Source: Otis tarda
Lineage: Eukaryota > Chordata > Aves > Otidiformes > Otididae
Length of the DNA: 64,000 nt
Assembly (NCBI GenBank): GCA_026413225.1
Contig: CM048552.1
Coordinates: forward strand, 202,319,553-202,383,552
Reading direction: 5' to 3'
Position 1 is the stretch's first letter, and each line of letters opens with the position of its first letter. Positions 12,999 to 25,760 of this stretch are shown here, one piece after another. Both the position numbers and the translations under genes were made by a program. The notes under the pieces are model-generated. The model was not told where the DNA came from and did no database searches. It saw only the letters and a list, made by a program, of their open reading frames with translations.

Positions 12999-13565
12999 TG
13001 TGATTTAACCCTGGTAGACAGCTCAGCCCCACCCAGTCACTCACTCACTGTCTGCTGGTGGAATGGGGAGAGAATTGGAAGGGCAAAAGTCAGAAACTTG
13101 CGAAATAAGATAAAGACAGTTTAATTGATAAAGAAAAGCCTGTGCATGCAAGCAAAGCAAAACAAGGAATTCTCTCACTACTTCCCATTGGCAGGCAGGT
13201 ATTCAGCCATCTCCAGGAAAGCAGGGCTCCCTCACGCCTAGCGGTGACTTGGGAAGACAAACACCATCACTCTGAATGTCCCCTCTACCTTCTTCTTCCC
13301 CCAGCTCTATATGCATGACGTCATGTGGTGTGGGACATCACTTTTGTCAATTGGGATCAGCTGTCCCAACTGTGTCCCCTCCCAACTCCTGCACCCCCAG
13401 CACATTCACTGGTGGGGCGATGTGAGAAGCAGAAAAGGCTATGGCTCTGTGTAAGCGCTGCTCAGCAATAACTAAAACATCCCTCTGTACATCACAAATC
13501 CAAACCATAGCCCCATATGAATTGCTATGAAGAAATATAACTCTATTCCAGCCCAAACCAGTACA
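12999..13565 (-). mobile_element. ERVL-like solo LTR
   Basis: On the minus strand it runs from TGTACTGGTTTGGGCTGGAA (right end, 13565) to GGTTAAATCACA (left end, 12999). These are the start and end I know for a common avian ERVL-type LTR. The promoter part has a perfect TGACGTCA and a TATA-like box. The distal part has ATTAAACTGTCTTTATCT followed by a GTGAGTGAG-rich U5. GTAGG is repeated at 12992-12996 and 13566-13570, fitting a 5-bp target duplication if the left end lies 2 bp further out. No internal viral genes adjoin it. Confidence 0.82.
13304..13323 (-). promoter_or_regulatory. LTR promoter: CRE palindrome and TATA-like box
   Basis: TGACGTCA at 13316-13323 is the perfect CREB/ATF binding palindrome. 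On the minus strand it is followed by GCATATAGAGC (rc of 13304-13314), a TATA-like box. The 40.8-kb LTR has the same arrangement in decayed form (TGACATCA then TATATAAA). This is the likely U3 promoter of the element. Activity today is not shown. Confidence 0.55.
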
Positions 13566-16500
13566 GTAGGCACAACAGTCATTTCCACTATACTCAAGAC
13601 TTTGTGACTGTCCTCAACATTTGTGCCTTTCTCCAATCCCCATCTTGTGCAGAGTTCACAAAGCACATAAAAGCAGTTTGTTTCATTGGATCTGTGTCCT
13701 GTCACTTTGTTCCTAGAAGCTTCAGCAGTAGAAGCGACTGATAGAACAGAACAGAAAGCAGTTCTTTTCCAGTCTTGCACATGAGGGTGGTTGTTGGTTA
13801 GGACGCCATGGGCTGGACAGCCTTAAACACAATGTGTGTGGTGCAGTGGGACAGGTGTCTGCTGGACAACCTCTCCCATTTCTCTTGATGGTATAGTTCA
13901 AGTGTGTAGCATCTGTGCCTGTAACACTTCAGAATTTATCTAGCAATCTGTGTGCTATCGTGTTCCTTGTCAGTGATAATAAAACCTGTCTTGCCTATTG
14001 AGGATTTCCTAATGAAGCATGGAAGGCAAGACAAGAAAAGCCTCTTTGCATTGGTGATCATTCAATAAATCACAATCACAAAAGGTGAGGCGGTAGCTCA
14101 ATTTAAACATAGAGAATTCAATACTTTTATTCTGCTGTCACTGATGCAGTAATTCCATGAGCATGCAAACTTCCCATGATGCTTAATTTAATGCTACCAT
14201 TTAATGAATAATTTAAGAGTATTGTACAAAACAGTGTGAACTGCTACAATGTCAGCCAAAGTACTCCAGGCTGATCTAGTTTACACATGCTGGACTTTAT
14301 GAAATTCTTTAATTTTTCCCCATCTTCAAACTTGATATATTTAAGCTTACATAGATTATTCCCCGTATTGCGCTTTTTGTGATATTTTAGTGAATTTTTT
14401 TTTTGCATTGTTTCCCTTACTCCCACCTACTTGATAGAAATATCTCAAAACAGACTGTAACTAGGAAGGTACCTGCATAATGCTCCTCCTGATGTCTTGT
14501 GCATGGAGGTAGAGGTCTTAAAATTCCTGGCAGGATTTATAAAACTTAAGCAAACCCATTTACAGTACACCAGCTGAGGACTAGCTATGGCATTCCTCTC
14601 TTTCAGTGGAATTTAAAGTACTTTCCAAAGTCTGATGGAATATTCTGCACCGTGCCAGCAGAGCACAGTGTAGGGGTGCTACAGGCAGTAATTTTCTCTT
14701 CTGCCAGTCCATAGTAGTCTGCTCTGGCATATGTGCAGGCTTTTATTTCTTTAGACTTTTGTGCTCATTAAAAGCTAAAGGGTAGGATTACTAATTGTGC
14801 TGAAATATGATGAAAAGACTCCAAGAACTGGAACTTCATTTTGTTTTTGTAAGAAAAATAAATGGAAGTCCTAAATGAGTAGAACAAGACCGACCCTGAC
14901 AGGAGGTTGTTCCTGGAGGGTACTTCTTAAGAGTGCATTTTGGATCCTGAAACTTCCATTCTTATGTTTTTCCAGAAAGGCAACTAATAATGGAGGATTG
15001 TTGTGCATGCTGTATATTTTCCATCGTTACACAAACTCCTGTCCCTGGAAACCTGCTTAGAACTCTGACATATTTTTAGCAGAAATGGAGAACCTGCACG
15101 AGGTGACTGAAGATCTCAGGATTTGGCCCATGGTCTGAAAGAAACCTTGCAGCTTTGTGTACTTTAGCTGAAGGAAATCTTTCTAATAAGAATGCAGCTT
15201 AGCTTTGGGTATATTGACACCATTTAGCAGGTAGGTTGTCTTGGGCCCACTGCAAATTTGCTCTTTGTAGAGCTTAGGAAAGAATGGAAGGTTTCAGGGA
15301 GTGAATGGGTAATACAGGCTGCTTTGTGTTGGCTTCAGGGCGTTTTTCTATGCTGTACACTGCAGGAGAAGAGCGGTGGATGTCATCTTTGCATGTGACA
15401 ACTCTTTCCTGAAGTAAAATAGCTAGAAGACACCAGCACACTGTGGAATAGTATAGTCCTAACACTCACCCTGTTGGGTTTAGTTTATCCACATGGTTGT
15501 CTGGATTCTTGTTCTCCCTGGCAGATGCAGGCAGCCACATTTTCAGGAGGTAAATTCTCCTCTACAGTGATTTCTGTGAGACGTTAGAAGCCATGCTTTT
15601 ACTTAATTTCCATATCAGAACCAGTGTTTACAGGAGCCACTTCAAAAGGTAATCCTCGCTGCCTGCTGGGATGCCAGGGAAAAGATGTAAAGGATCCAGA
15701 GAAGAGATTTACAAGTCTTCTAATTTACTTCAAGACTTCCAGCCTGCTAGGAGCAGGAAAAAAAGGACATTGTCTGAACATTCTTTAAAATGTGTTTTCT
15801 GTCTGGAGGCATAACTTTTCTGCTTAACAGCAGTGGGAGATGTAGGAAGTTTGACTCTGTTTCCTACTGATGCAAGCTCATCCTTCAAAAGCTTAGCTCT
15901 TGTGTTAGCCTGGGCTGCCTTTTGAATGTGTGCCACATCATCATCACCTGCTGATTTGCAAAACTTGGTTAGTTGAAATGCTGTCTTTAATGAAAAGGAA
16001 CCTGTATTCCCTAGCAATAGCCTAACATGTAACTGTTTGCAGTTGATGATATTTATAGAAAAGGTTGAGAACTCTTTGAGAATATTCTCATACAATTTCT
16101 GTAAGAGAAGGATGAGAAAATTTGTTAGTTAAACAAAACTCAAGCCGTTTAAAGTTGTTTGAGTTAATGACACCTACCCTTCACCTCTGAGCTTGTGTGT
16201 GCTCACAGACATATGTATTTTGTTCATTTTTTTAGATCTAATGTTACTTTTTTTTTTCTAGTTCTGATAACGCTTGCAAGAAATGAAGGCTGTTCCCTTA
16301 GCAACTGGCAGCTGAATAACCTTAAAATGCAGTGGGAATAAATAGAGTAACTAATATTTGTTGAGCATCTGGGGTTTGTGAATTATTCCTTTTCATAAAT
16401 CTAGTAAATGGGCTTCTGCTGAATAAAGGGTAGGTTTTAAAATTATATGTTATTATTTTGATGTGCAGTGTAATTTGTTTACTTGGATTGGGATGTCCTG

Positions 16501-18983
16501 CCACTTTACAGCTGAGTATACTGAGAAAAAAATTTGAAAGCCAATTTAATTTTTCCCCCCATTTATTTGTGATTCATGTTTGTTTTTTAACAGCTCCTTA
16601 TACTTGAAGCCATTCACTTTAGAAGTAACTGCTTATACTCTAGCTTAATTCTCTTTCCTCACTTTCTATTAGTTTACATTAAAATGTTATTCACATTACT
16701 TGAAGGCCAGATACAAAAGAAAATACCTCCGTCTTTTGAAACATGGTAACTGGGACTGAACTCTTGTCTGCTTTCCAAACTCTTTGGACATGAAGTGACT
16801 CTTACTCTGTTGTTTACACAAAGGCCTTGTAAGATGAAACCTTGGTTTTGGTTGTTCTTTGACAATTGCATAACAAAAATAAAGAACTATTCAGTTTAGG
16901 GGAGAGACTTCCTCTGACTCACAGGCTGCTGGTCAGCTGGATGTTGCTTGGCTTTCTGCCACCTGGAAGCGCTATGCAATGTCTTTCTGTGACTGTGTTC
17001 TAGCTAAATGTGGCCAAGGCAATGATCGGCGTGTTTATTCCTCTGTCACAAAATCCTGGTAAATTCTGACTGGAGGGAAAAAAATGATCAAAACATCATG
17101 ATGCGATGCAATAACTGCCACTAATTAATTTTCACTATTAAACATTTTTTTACAAAATAGATGTAAGCTGAAAAATGCTTGAAAAATCATACAGATGGAA
17201 CTTCTTAGGGAATCTTTATTTTATAGATGAAAGACTGCTGAAAAGACAACAGCAATACTGTTGTGCTATAAAACTAATGCTAGTACTTATTATACATCAG
17301 TATGTTACTTTCCCTGACAATAGAATAAGAGGAAAAAATATGGTATGCTGATACTATACAATGATAAAAGCTGGTATATAGCAAGCTACTCTGAGTTTCT
17401 TCTAGTGAAAACAGGTAAGAAATGTGCAATTAGAACAAAGATGATGAGTTTACCTGTGCTCTAGTTCTTGTTCATTTCAATCCCTGTCAGAAAATTCTCA
17501 GAGGATGTCTGTCACGAGCAATGAGTTCTACTTTTATGGTAGAAAGGTTTTTAGGGTTGGCTTTTTTTTTTTTCTCCTGAGAAATACAGCTGTTCAGTAC
17601 TATTTTTCCTCAGAAGTGTTGGATGACTTTTTAAATATAAATATATACATGCACACAGTGGACCCAGATGATCAATAATCTTGAAAATAAAGACCAAAAG
17701 CATAGAAGTGAAACTGAGATTCTGGGGAAATCTAGTATAGATGTGCAAGAACAGTTCAGATGTGTTCTCCAAAGGGCTGAGGGTTTCATGCCTATGTATA
17801 CTGCTTTATTGCAGCCTAGGTGGAATATTACAAAGCTGGGACCAGGATGAGACAGACGCTCCCAGTCAGCTTAGAATTGAAATTACTTTGCGAGAGGCTA
17901 TCTCCTGGCAAAGAAAGCAAATACTCTGATGGGTCCAGATTTCCTTAAGTGATGTTAAATTGGGAGTTTCATAACAGTAAGTACTGGCATTATGTTGCTG
18001 GTGGGTCTGAGTTGCACGACATGAATGTAAGCAAAAGCTGTTTTATGGAAACAGACATAAGACAGTTAATTTATTATACTCCGAAAAAGCTTTATCTTAA
18101 TTAGCCTGCAAAATTCACTTCCAGTTGGAATAATTTTCAGTTATTAAATGAAAAAGCAGAAAACATTCACCTATTTAAATGATAAAATTTAAAAGCAGAG
18201 GAATACTCTTTAGTAAAGTGTTGCTGCTGAATACCAACAACTGTACTGACTGTGTCCCTAACAATCATCTGCACTACTGATCATTAACTTCACAATAAGT
18301 AACAGTGCTGATTTATTTAATGAACCTGCAGGTAATTGTTGTTTCCTTTACTAATTACATCAGGGAAATGAGACCTGTTAGCACTTAAATGGCTTGAAAT
18401 GCTTAAGCAAACCTTTCTGAAGGGTAAAATGCCTGGCTATTTTTCTCATACTTTCTGCTCTGAGATAAGTTTTTTGTTATGTCCCTGCTGTTCTAATTAG
18501 TGAGAAACCTCTTTTTCATCCCTTAAATAATGAACTTTGGACATATCATATGCTTTAATGTTCTGGGAAATTCCCTCCCATCATTGGAACATGCTGCTTA
18601 TAAAAACTAGAACATTTCTACTGTGTTTACAAGGTAAAATTGCGTAGGAAAACATTTAAAGTCAGTCTTAAATGCTGAAATTTTTGAAGCAGTATTTTCA
18701 AAAGCTCAGCCTTGTGCAGTGCAGCTCTGCTGTCCCTGCCGGTGAGGCAGGTCTGCAGTGAGACCTACTGAGCTTCTCTTTCACCTCAGAGCTCTGCACG
18801 TGGAAATAGGGCTCTTGCCATTTTTCTTGGTTTAAACAGATTACAGATTGCCATAATAGAGGAGAATACCCTATCCACTTAATCTTAACTTTCTGAGAAA
18901 ACAGGTCATAATATTTGATCCAGAAGTTCCTACGTAGAAACCTTAACTTCTGGCTGTACCTGAGTACTTACTTATATGTGTGG
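13566..18983. other. Intergenic DNA
   Basis: Apart from the open frame near 16 kb described separately, nothing is recognised. The minus-strand frame at 13472-13780 crosses the LTR border and shows no retroviral motif. Confidence 0.5.
15730..16098 (-). other. Unexplained open frame behind a splice-acceptor-like sequence
   Basis: On the minus strand, TCATCCTTCTCTTACAG at 16115-16099 looks like a strong 3' splice site. The frame that follows is open for about 122 codons to TGA at 15732-15730. It starts KLYENILKEFSTFSINIINC. The middle contains a charged stretch, AHIQKAAQANTRAKLLKDEL, and then a Ser/Lys-rich segment. There is no ATG at its beginning, so if real it would be an internal or terminal exon. 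No partner exon, donor or promoter is recognised, and I do not recognise the protein. It could be chance, an exon of a lineage-specific transcript, or a pseudogene remnant. Confidence 0.2.
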
Positions 18984-19551
18984 CCAGCTGGAGTAGGGAA
19001 GTGATTGTGCCCCCTGTACTCAGCACTGGTGAGACCGCACCTTGAATATTGTGTGCAGTTTTGGGCCTCTCAGTACAAGAAGGACTTTGAGGTGCTGGAG
19101 TGTGTCTGGAGAAGGGCAACGAAGCTGGTGAGGGGTCTGGAGCAGAAATCTTATAAGGACCAGCTAAGGGAACTGCGATTGTTTAGTCTGGAGAAGAGGA
19201 GGCTGAGGGGAGAGCTCGTTGCTCTCTGCAGCTACCTGAAAGGAGGTTGTAGGGAGGCGGGTGTTGGTCTCTTCTCCCAAGTAACTTGTGATAGGATGAG
19301 AGGAAATGGCCTCAAGTTGTGCCAGGGGAGGCTTAGGTTGGATATTGGGAAACACTTCTCTACTGAAGGAGTGGTCAGGCACTGGAACAGGCTGCCCAAG
19401 GAAGTGGTGGAGTCACCATCCCTGGAGATCTTCAAAGAATGTGTAGATGTGGCACTTCAGGACATGGTATAGTAGACATGGTGGTGTTAGGTTGACAGTT
19501 GGACTTGATGATCTTGGAGGTCTTTTCCAACCTTAATGATTCTATGATTCT
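18984..19551 (+). mobile_element. CR1 LINE 3' fragment
   Basis: About 570 bp of a CR1, ending in CCTTAATGATTCTATGATTCT. The open frame at 19005-19472 encodes the end of the reverse transcriptase: [16 protein letters not shown], then [18 protein letters not shown] and [16 protein letters not shown]. It stays open across the whole visible part, so this copy is less decayed than most, but it lacks the catalytic domain. It is in tandem with a second CR1 that begins about 430 bp further on. Confidence 0.92.
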
Positions 19552-19979
19552 AAGCAACTTCTCTTAACTTCTCTCGTGGAGAGTCCGTGAGACAGCAACT
19601 GCGCTGTCTTGCTCTTAAAAATGTGTATCTTGCTTATAATCTGATTTTGTTTAACTTCAGCTTCTGACCATTGAATCTTTTCATGTCCCCGCCTGTTTTA
19701 TCTAACATCACAAATTACATTTCCTCTCAAATCCTCTTGTACTTACCCTACTGAAGTGTCACTGAGGATACAACCAATTTTAATCTTGTCTTCATTCAGG
19801 CATAAGTTGCTATGAGGATAGGCTCTTCTGCTATACCAAAAATTTGTTAGATCAAGGAGAGGTGGCCTAATTATCAGGGAGCAGGAATGACTGTGAGTTG
19901 AAATGCTTAGATTATCTAGGTTATTGGTTTCAGTTCTTACCATCGCAAATAATAAGTAGTTACTATCACAAATAGCGAG

Positions 19980-20431
19980 TTCAGAGGAGGGTCACGAAAG
20001 TGATCAGAGGGCTGGAGCACCTCTCCTGTGAGGACAGGCTAAGAGAGTTGGGGCTGTTCAGCCTGGAGAAGAGAAGGGTCCTGGGAGACCTCACAGCAGC
20101 CTTCCAGTACCTAAAAGAAGGAAAGACAGGGAAAAACTCTTCAGTAGGGCCTATTGTGACAGGATTAGGGGTAATGGTTTCAAAAGAGAGGGATGTAGAT
20201 TTAGATTAGATATTAGGAAATTTTTTTTTTTACAATGAGGGTAGTAGAAACACTGAAAAGTGTTGCCCAGAGAGGTGGTAGATGCCCCATCCCTGGAAAC
20301 ATTCAAGGCCAGGTTGGATGAGGCTCTGAGCAACCTGATCTAGTTGAAGACGTCCCTGCTCCTTGCAAGGGGGTTCGTCTAGATGACCTTTAAAGGTCCC
20401 TTCCAACCCAAACTATTCTGTGATTCTATGA
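19980..20431 (+). mobile_element. CR1 LINE 3' fragment
   Basis: A second plus-strand CR1 piece. It encodes [20 protein letters not shown] and LEKRRVLGDL before the frame is lost, then the untranslated tail CCTTTAAAGGTCCCTTCCAA and a TGTGATTCTATGA end. A T run at 20220-20232 interrupts the body. Confidence 0.9.
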
Positions 20432-23400
20432 AATACTTGATTTAGTTGATTGTTGATTATTGGCAGGGCCCAACATCAGGATTTAATTCTTCCTATCTGA
20501 GCTATTAACATTGAGAGTCATGCAACAATAGCTTAATTTCATTGTAAAAATGTGTCATGGATCACACACGTTACGCAGAGGGGCTTTTTCAGCAACTGCT
20601 ATCCTGTTCTGCCTAGATAATTGTAAGGGAAAAAAAGTCCTTGCAAAATTAGATCTCGTGATTTTAATTTGTTAGGTTCCCAAATATGAGGAAGTTCACA
20701 AGCAGAGGGTGGAAACACAAGTATCAGATTGTGTGTTTGAGGGAAGGGAAAATCAGTAGAATAAATATCCAGAAAGTCTCTACATTTAGTAACCATCCAT
20801 ATCAGGGCAAATAGCAGGATCCTACTTTCTGAGGAAGCATCTCATGATAAAGTCTATATTTGCTGATATCATTGTGCCATAGCTCCACAAAAAAAAAAAA
20901 AAAAGTTCAAGAACTTATTATACAACTGTGAAATACCTTATAGTAGAGAGGAGAGTAGAAATAATCTTCCCAAGGCAGAGTTTAATTACGCAGGAAGCTA
21001 TTCTACCTCATAATGAGGGCCCCCTCTTGGAAAAAGAGCACTGACCACGAAGATCTTAGCAACCTCCTGGTGGTATTATAATTGAAACAGAGCAAGCTTC
21101 TTTTCCACATCAGTGATAACTTTGATGTGAAAGAACAGAATGATCTTAATGTTCTCTTGCAATTTATAAAGATTTTAACTTGAATGACCAGGTCATCTGT
21201 TAGTAATTTCATTTGTCAGTGTTGTCTTTTCATGCTCTGAAAAAAAAAAAAAAATTAATTGAGTTGCTGGCTCTCACAGCTCCTCTGCTCACTCAGTCAC
21301 TCACTATTCTCACCTTACCTTGGTCTAATACTGCTAGATCTTGCCAATGATTTTCTTAAGGACTATAATACATCTTTCCATTTCATTATATCAGGTGTCT
21401 GGAATGCAATTTAACTTTAAAATAGGATCATTATTTAATCTAGTTTACTTTGAGTTGTGAATTGATTTAACTGTAAGTTTTAAAGAGTTATGTTGTCGAA
21501 AAAACTTGTCTTTGTACTAAATTGAACTAAAATGTTTTTAACTTGAAAAAGAAAAGTAATTGCAGTAGAAATTAAATAACAGATTTGAATAAGCATAAAG
21601 CTATGGAATTAAAAAATTGAAAAAATGTCTGCACATCTAAATTTAACAGCATGAGACTGGCATGACTCATTTCAAGGCATCTAAGATCTAATGAGCATCA
21701 AGGTCTGAGATGAATATTAACAGCGCAGCAATACTTGTGGGAATGAGTAAATGTACATTATACTTTTAGTCTAAAACTCTCAAATTGCATTACAAATAAG
21801 TACTTCCTCTTTTGCAAAAGTGATACACAGAAAAACTATGTATATTTTTAAGTAGACCATTATTTAACCAGTCAATAGTTTCTCTGGAATTCCTAAGAAT
21901 AGATTGTGATCCTGATATCTTAGAGTCTTACAAGGTAAAATACCTGTCTTTTACAAAGACTATGCTGTAATCACATTTCCCAGATAAGATCCTGGTTTTA
22001 TCCATCATTTTCATGGTAGAATTGTGTAGGAGTGGTTTTACTTTCTGCTGTGTCTACCTGGAAAGAATTTCTTCCCCCATCCTCTGCCCTTGTTTGTGTT
22101 TTTGCGGGGAATATTACCCTAAGAGTTCCATCTTCTTATACGGAAACAGCTAAAGGTAAGCTCATCTGACTCTCTCAACACTGAGACGTTCACTTAACTC
22201 AAGGGAAAGAAAAAAGTTCTTCCCGAGATACTCATTTAGAAACAGAGAGCTATACCAACTAAGGACATCCCAGCATGAATTTCTTTTATAATCTTTCATG
22301 AATTTACAAACTCAGGTGCTTTATACAGTAAATATCATTTCTACACTCCATACCTTCACCAGAATTTAACTTTATATAAAGCTACATGTTCAAAGGAGAA
22401 GTGGAAAGGTACAAAAGATCAGGCAAAAAATCCCCATGCATTGAATTTCCAGGCTTCTACCTGAAGCAAAATATTATTTTTTCCTATCATCACAGGTAAC
22501 TCCTTTCCCTTTGTTAAACCTCCCAGCATTAAAACTAAGTAGTAGAGCTTGAATAATTAGGAAAGAAGATGAATTATTGTATTTTTAAATGGAAATGAAC
22601 TTCACCCTAGTACATAAAACCAGAAAATTTCATCTTGAACTGATTTTATATGCTAGAAACCTGTTTGCTGTTACCTGTGCATCAAAAGTCTATGTGCCCA
22701 ATTATTAGATATATACTTAGGATCTTCACAAGGTCAGTGTGAAAGACTCTAACTATAAGACAGATAATTTAAAATTTTCTTCTGTGTGAAAAGTCATCTC
22801 TACCTAAACTGGATTCATTGTTATTTAGAATTGGGCATTAATTGAAAACCTTACAGAGCTCACTGACATTTTCTTTGAAGTAGAACTATGTTTCAAGTTA
22901 ATAACATCACGCAGTGATACACAAATCACAGTTTATTTTATGCATCTTTTTGAATAGTTCACTTTTCCAGTAGAATTGTCTCTCTATACCTGGAGTGCAC
23001 TTGTAATAGGTATTCTTATAAATGATGCTGAGTATATTGCCTTATAAACTTTGTCGCATTCAGCAAAATCGTTAATATTTTACAAGGATTATATCATTAA
23101 AAATATACTTTTATAGAATAAAAAGGTTATGAAAAAGAAATGCCACACTCTATGATTTTACCTTAAAGATCTCAGTCATTTACACAGCACTCTAGAATGC
23201 TAGTATAAAAGAGAACAGTCTTTCTTTTTTAAAAGTTTCATTCAGGAGCTAAAGTTTCACATTTCACGTAGCATGTTATGTATGGAAATCACTTGGAAAA
23301 GGTCACCATCTATCCTAGTCACTTCGTGCTTAATTAGGCACTGTAATATCATGCACTAAGCAATGCTGTTTTAAAGGAATTCAAGGAGAGATAAGAAACC

Positions 23401-24474
23401 CTAATGACAAATGTCAACTGCTATTTATTTAGGCACATCCAAGACATGCACACACCTGCATGTGTGGTTGATAATGAATGCAAATTGCGTGTATAGCCAC
23501 TACATCACAGAAAAAAAGAAGTTTTAAACTGCTACTTTGTTGTTTCTGTAACATATGGGAGAATCCTTTAATTGAAATACAGATACTACAAAACTGAATG
23601 GAAAACTCCTTTTAGCTAGAATATGTCCAGATCTTAACTCAAAAGTATAATGGCAAATATGCCCAATTGGAACTTGAGTACCAGAGAGGAGCATCAGTCT
23701 AAAGGTGTGAGACATGTCAACCTTATTACTGAGTACTGGAGTAAAGAAATTATTTCAGCTTAATGTTCCAGTTGATGAGTGCTATAAAAGCTACAGCTTC
23801 ATGCGAGCTAAGGACAAAAAAGGCCACAAGTATTTTAGACTCTATTCTGTAACTTCAGTTTGGAAAATCTGTTTGACTTGAAACATGCCAAATTATCCAG
23901 AAAACTGCGTAGAATATTTTTGGAAAACTTGAAGAGAAGTGGTCTTCATTTTCGCAGTGGAAAATTATATTTCTTTGAACTTTGGACATTAAGGATTTTT
24001 ATTCTTTGCTTTTCTTTTATTCTCTTTTCAGTCCGTTGGATTTTAAACATATCTGTATGGGCATCAGACTGTCAGCTTTATGTGATGTTGCAATTCAGTT
24101 TATTTATTTTTTAATATAATTTCAAATGTTTACTGGTATGAGAAGGCCACTTTGGAAGACCGTTTTATGACTAACTGATTTAATTGTCAGAAGGAATGTT
24201 CTGGTATGTAGCCTTTTTCATGGCTTTATCTTTGGTGTACTGACTTTTCCTTTTAAGGTAACTATCTCACTGGTGGATTCTTCCACTCTCCAGATATAAT
24301 TAACTCTTTTCCATCTCTGCTTCTACTGAGTTCCTTACAAGTATTCAAGTCAAAAAGCATCATTTAGGTGAAAGAATAAAATCTTAGAATCAGTTTTAAA
24401 CTTAAACGTGACCTATTTTTTTTTTTCTAATTTCAGTTCTTTAAAATATACTAACATTTCAAGTGTAATAGTAG

Positions 24475-24850
24475 TCATAGAATGGTTTGGATTGGAATGG
24501 GCCTTAAAGATTATTTCCTTGCAACCTCCCTGCCATGGGCAGAAACATCTTCCACTAGATGAGGTTGCTCAAAGCCTCATCCAAGCTGACCTTGAACACT
24601 TCCAGGGAGGGAACATCCACAACTTTTCAGGACAACCTGTTCCAGTGTCTCACCACCCTCACAGTAAAGAATTTCTTCCTAATATCTAATCTAAATCTAC
24701 TCAATATTCAGTTTAAAACCATTACACACCATCCTATCACTACACTCCCTGATAAAGAGACCCTCCCCATTCTTCCTCTAGGCCCCTTTTAAATATTGAA
24801 ATGCTGCTGTAAGATCTGCCCAGAGCCTTGCCTTCTCAGGAGAGCCGGCA
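24475..24850 (-). mobile_element. CR1 LINE 3' fragment, diverged
   Basis: A reverse CR1 starting TCATAGAATGGTTTGGATTG. It is recognisable through the tail, the RT end (CTGTTCCAGTGTCTCACCAC) and CCCAGAGCCTTGCCTTCTC. It is more diverged than the 1.4-kb and 50.5-kb copies. The right border is soft. Confidence 0.85.
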
Positions 24851-25679
24851 GTCAGGATCTTGTAAGAATCCTGTGTGTCTTCCTTTTATATTTAATAATG
24901 GAAGAATGGCCAGGAAACATTTCAAATTCACCAGGCAGGAAATTAAAGTTAATTCCTTCTTTGCTGCAACTTTTTTTTTTTTTTCAGGTGGTATTATGTA
25001 GTTTCTGAGATGTATAATTATGTGCTTTCCAAGAGTAAGGTTTTAAAAGTTTATTTGAAAAAATTTATTTTATTATACTTTCCTGCATTCATTTCTTACT
25101 CTTGTTTCCGCTATATTTGTGATCAATGAGATCCCAGTTTTCCTATCTGGGTGCTGCTGTGGAGATACTTTTGAAAACACTGAATGCAATATTTTTATTG
25201 ATATAGGATGCTTCCCAGAAATGATTACTCAGTGCCTGTCCTTAGGAGCTCAGAGTACAGTTCAAGCACTATTTTTTTTAGTCCTTCTCCATCTATGCTA
25301 GCTTGAGAAGTTATTTCCCTCCCTCATGATTTTCACTCTGCCTCTCTGGAAGACGTACCTCCCTTGAATTTATAGGGTAAGTTGAATATATGAGTTACTT
25401 GTTCTTCCTAAAAGTTAATTCAAGATTTTCCTATTAACTTGCAGAATTTAAATCGAATTTCTTTGCAACTCAACTTTTTGGGGGCTAAAGTGAACACATA
25501 AGGATCTAAGATGGAAGAAACATTTGATGCAGCCCTGTTGACCCAATCTGAGGTGGTGACCGAAGATCCTGCAGTCCAGGAGAAGCTTTGCCCACAGTTC
25601 GGTCAATTCAGTGAAAGGCAGGACAGCCCCTGGGCAAAGCCTCCCAGATTTATTTTGTATCTGACAGGGATTTTGTCTA

Positions 25680-25760
25680 ATATCAAAGCTAATATGTTAA
25701 AAGCTTAACATATCAAGCTAATATGTTAAAAGCTTAACATATCAAGCTAATATGTTAAAA
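25680..25760. repeat. 29-bp tandem repeat, about 2.7 copies, with internal inverted repeat
   Basis: AGCTAATATGTTAAAAGCTT and AACATATCA form a 29-bp unit that starts at 25687, 25716 and 25745. The third copy breaks off after TATGTTAAAA. Each full unit contains ATATGTTAA-AAGC-TTAACATAT, a perfect 9-bp stem with a 4-nt loop. Confidence 0.9.

Noticed and set aside
13472..13780. 102-codon minus-strand frame next to the ERVL-like LTR as viral internal sequence
   Set aside because: No gag, protease, RT or integrase motif is present, and a possible target duplication suggests a solo LTR.
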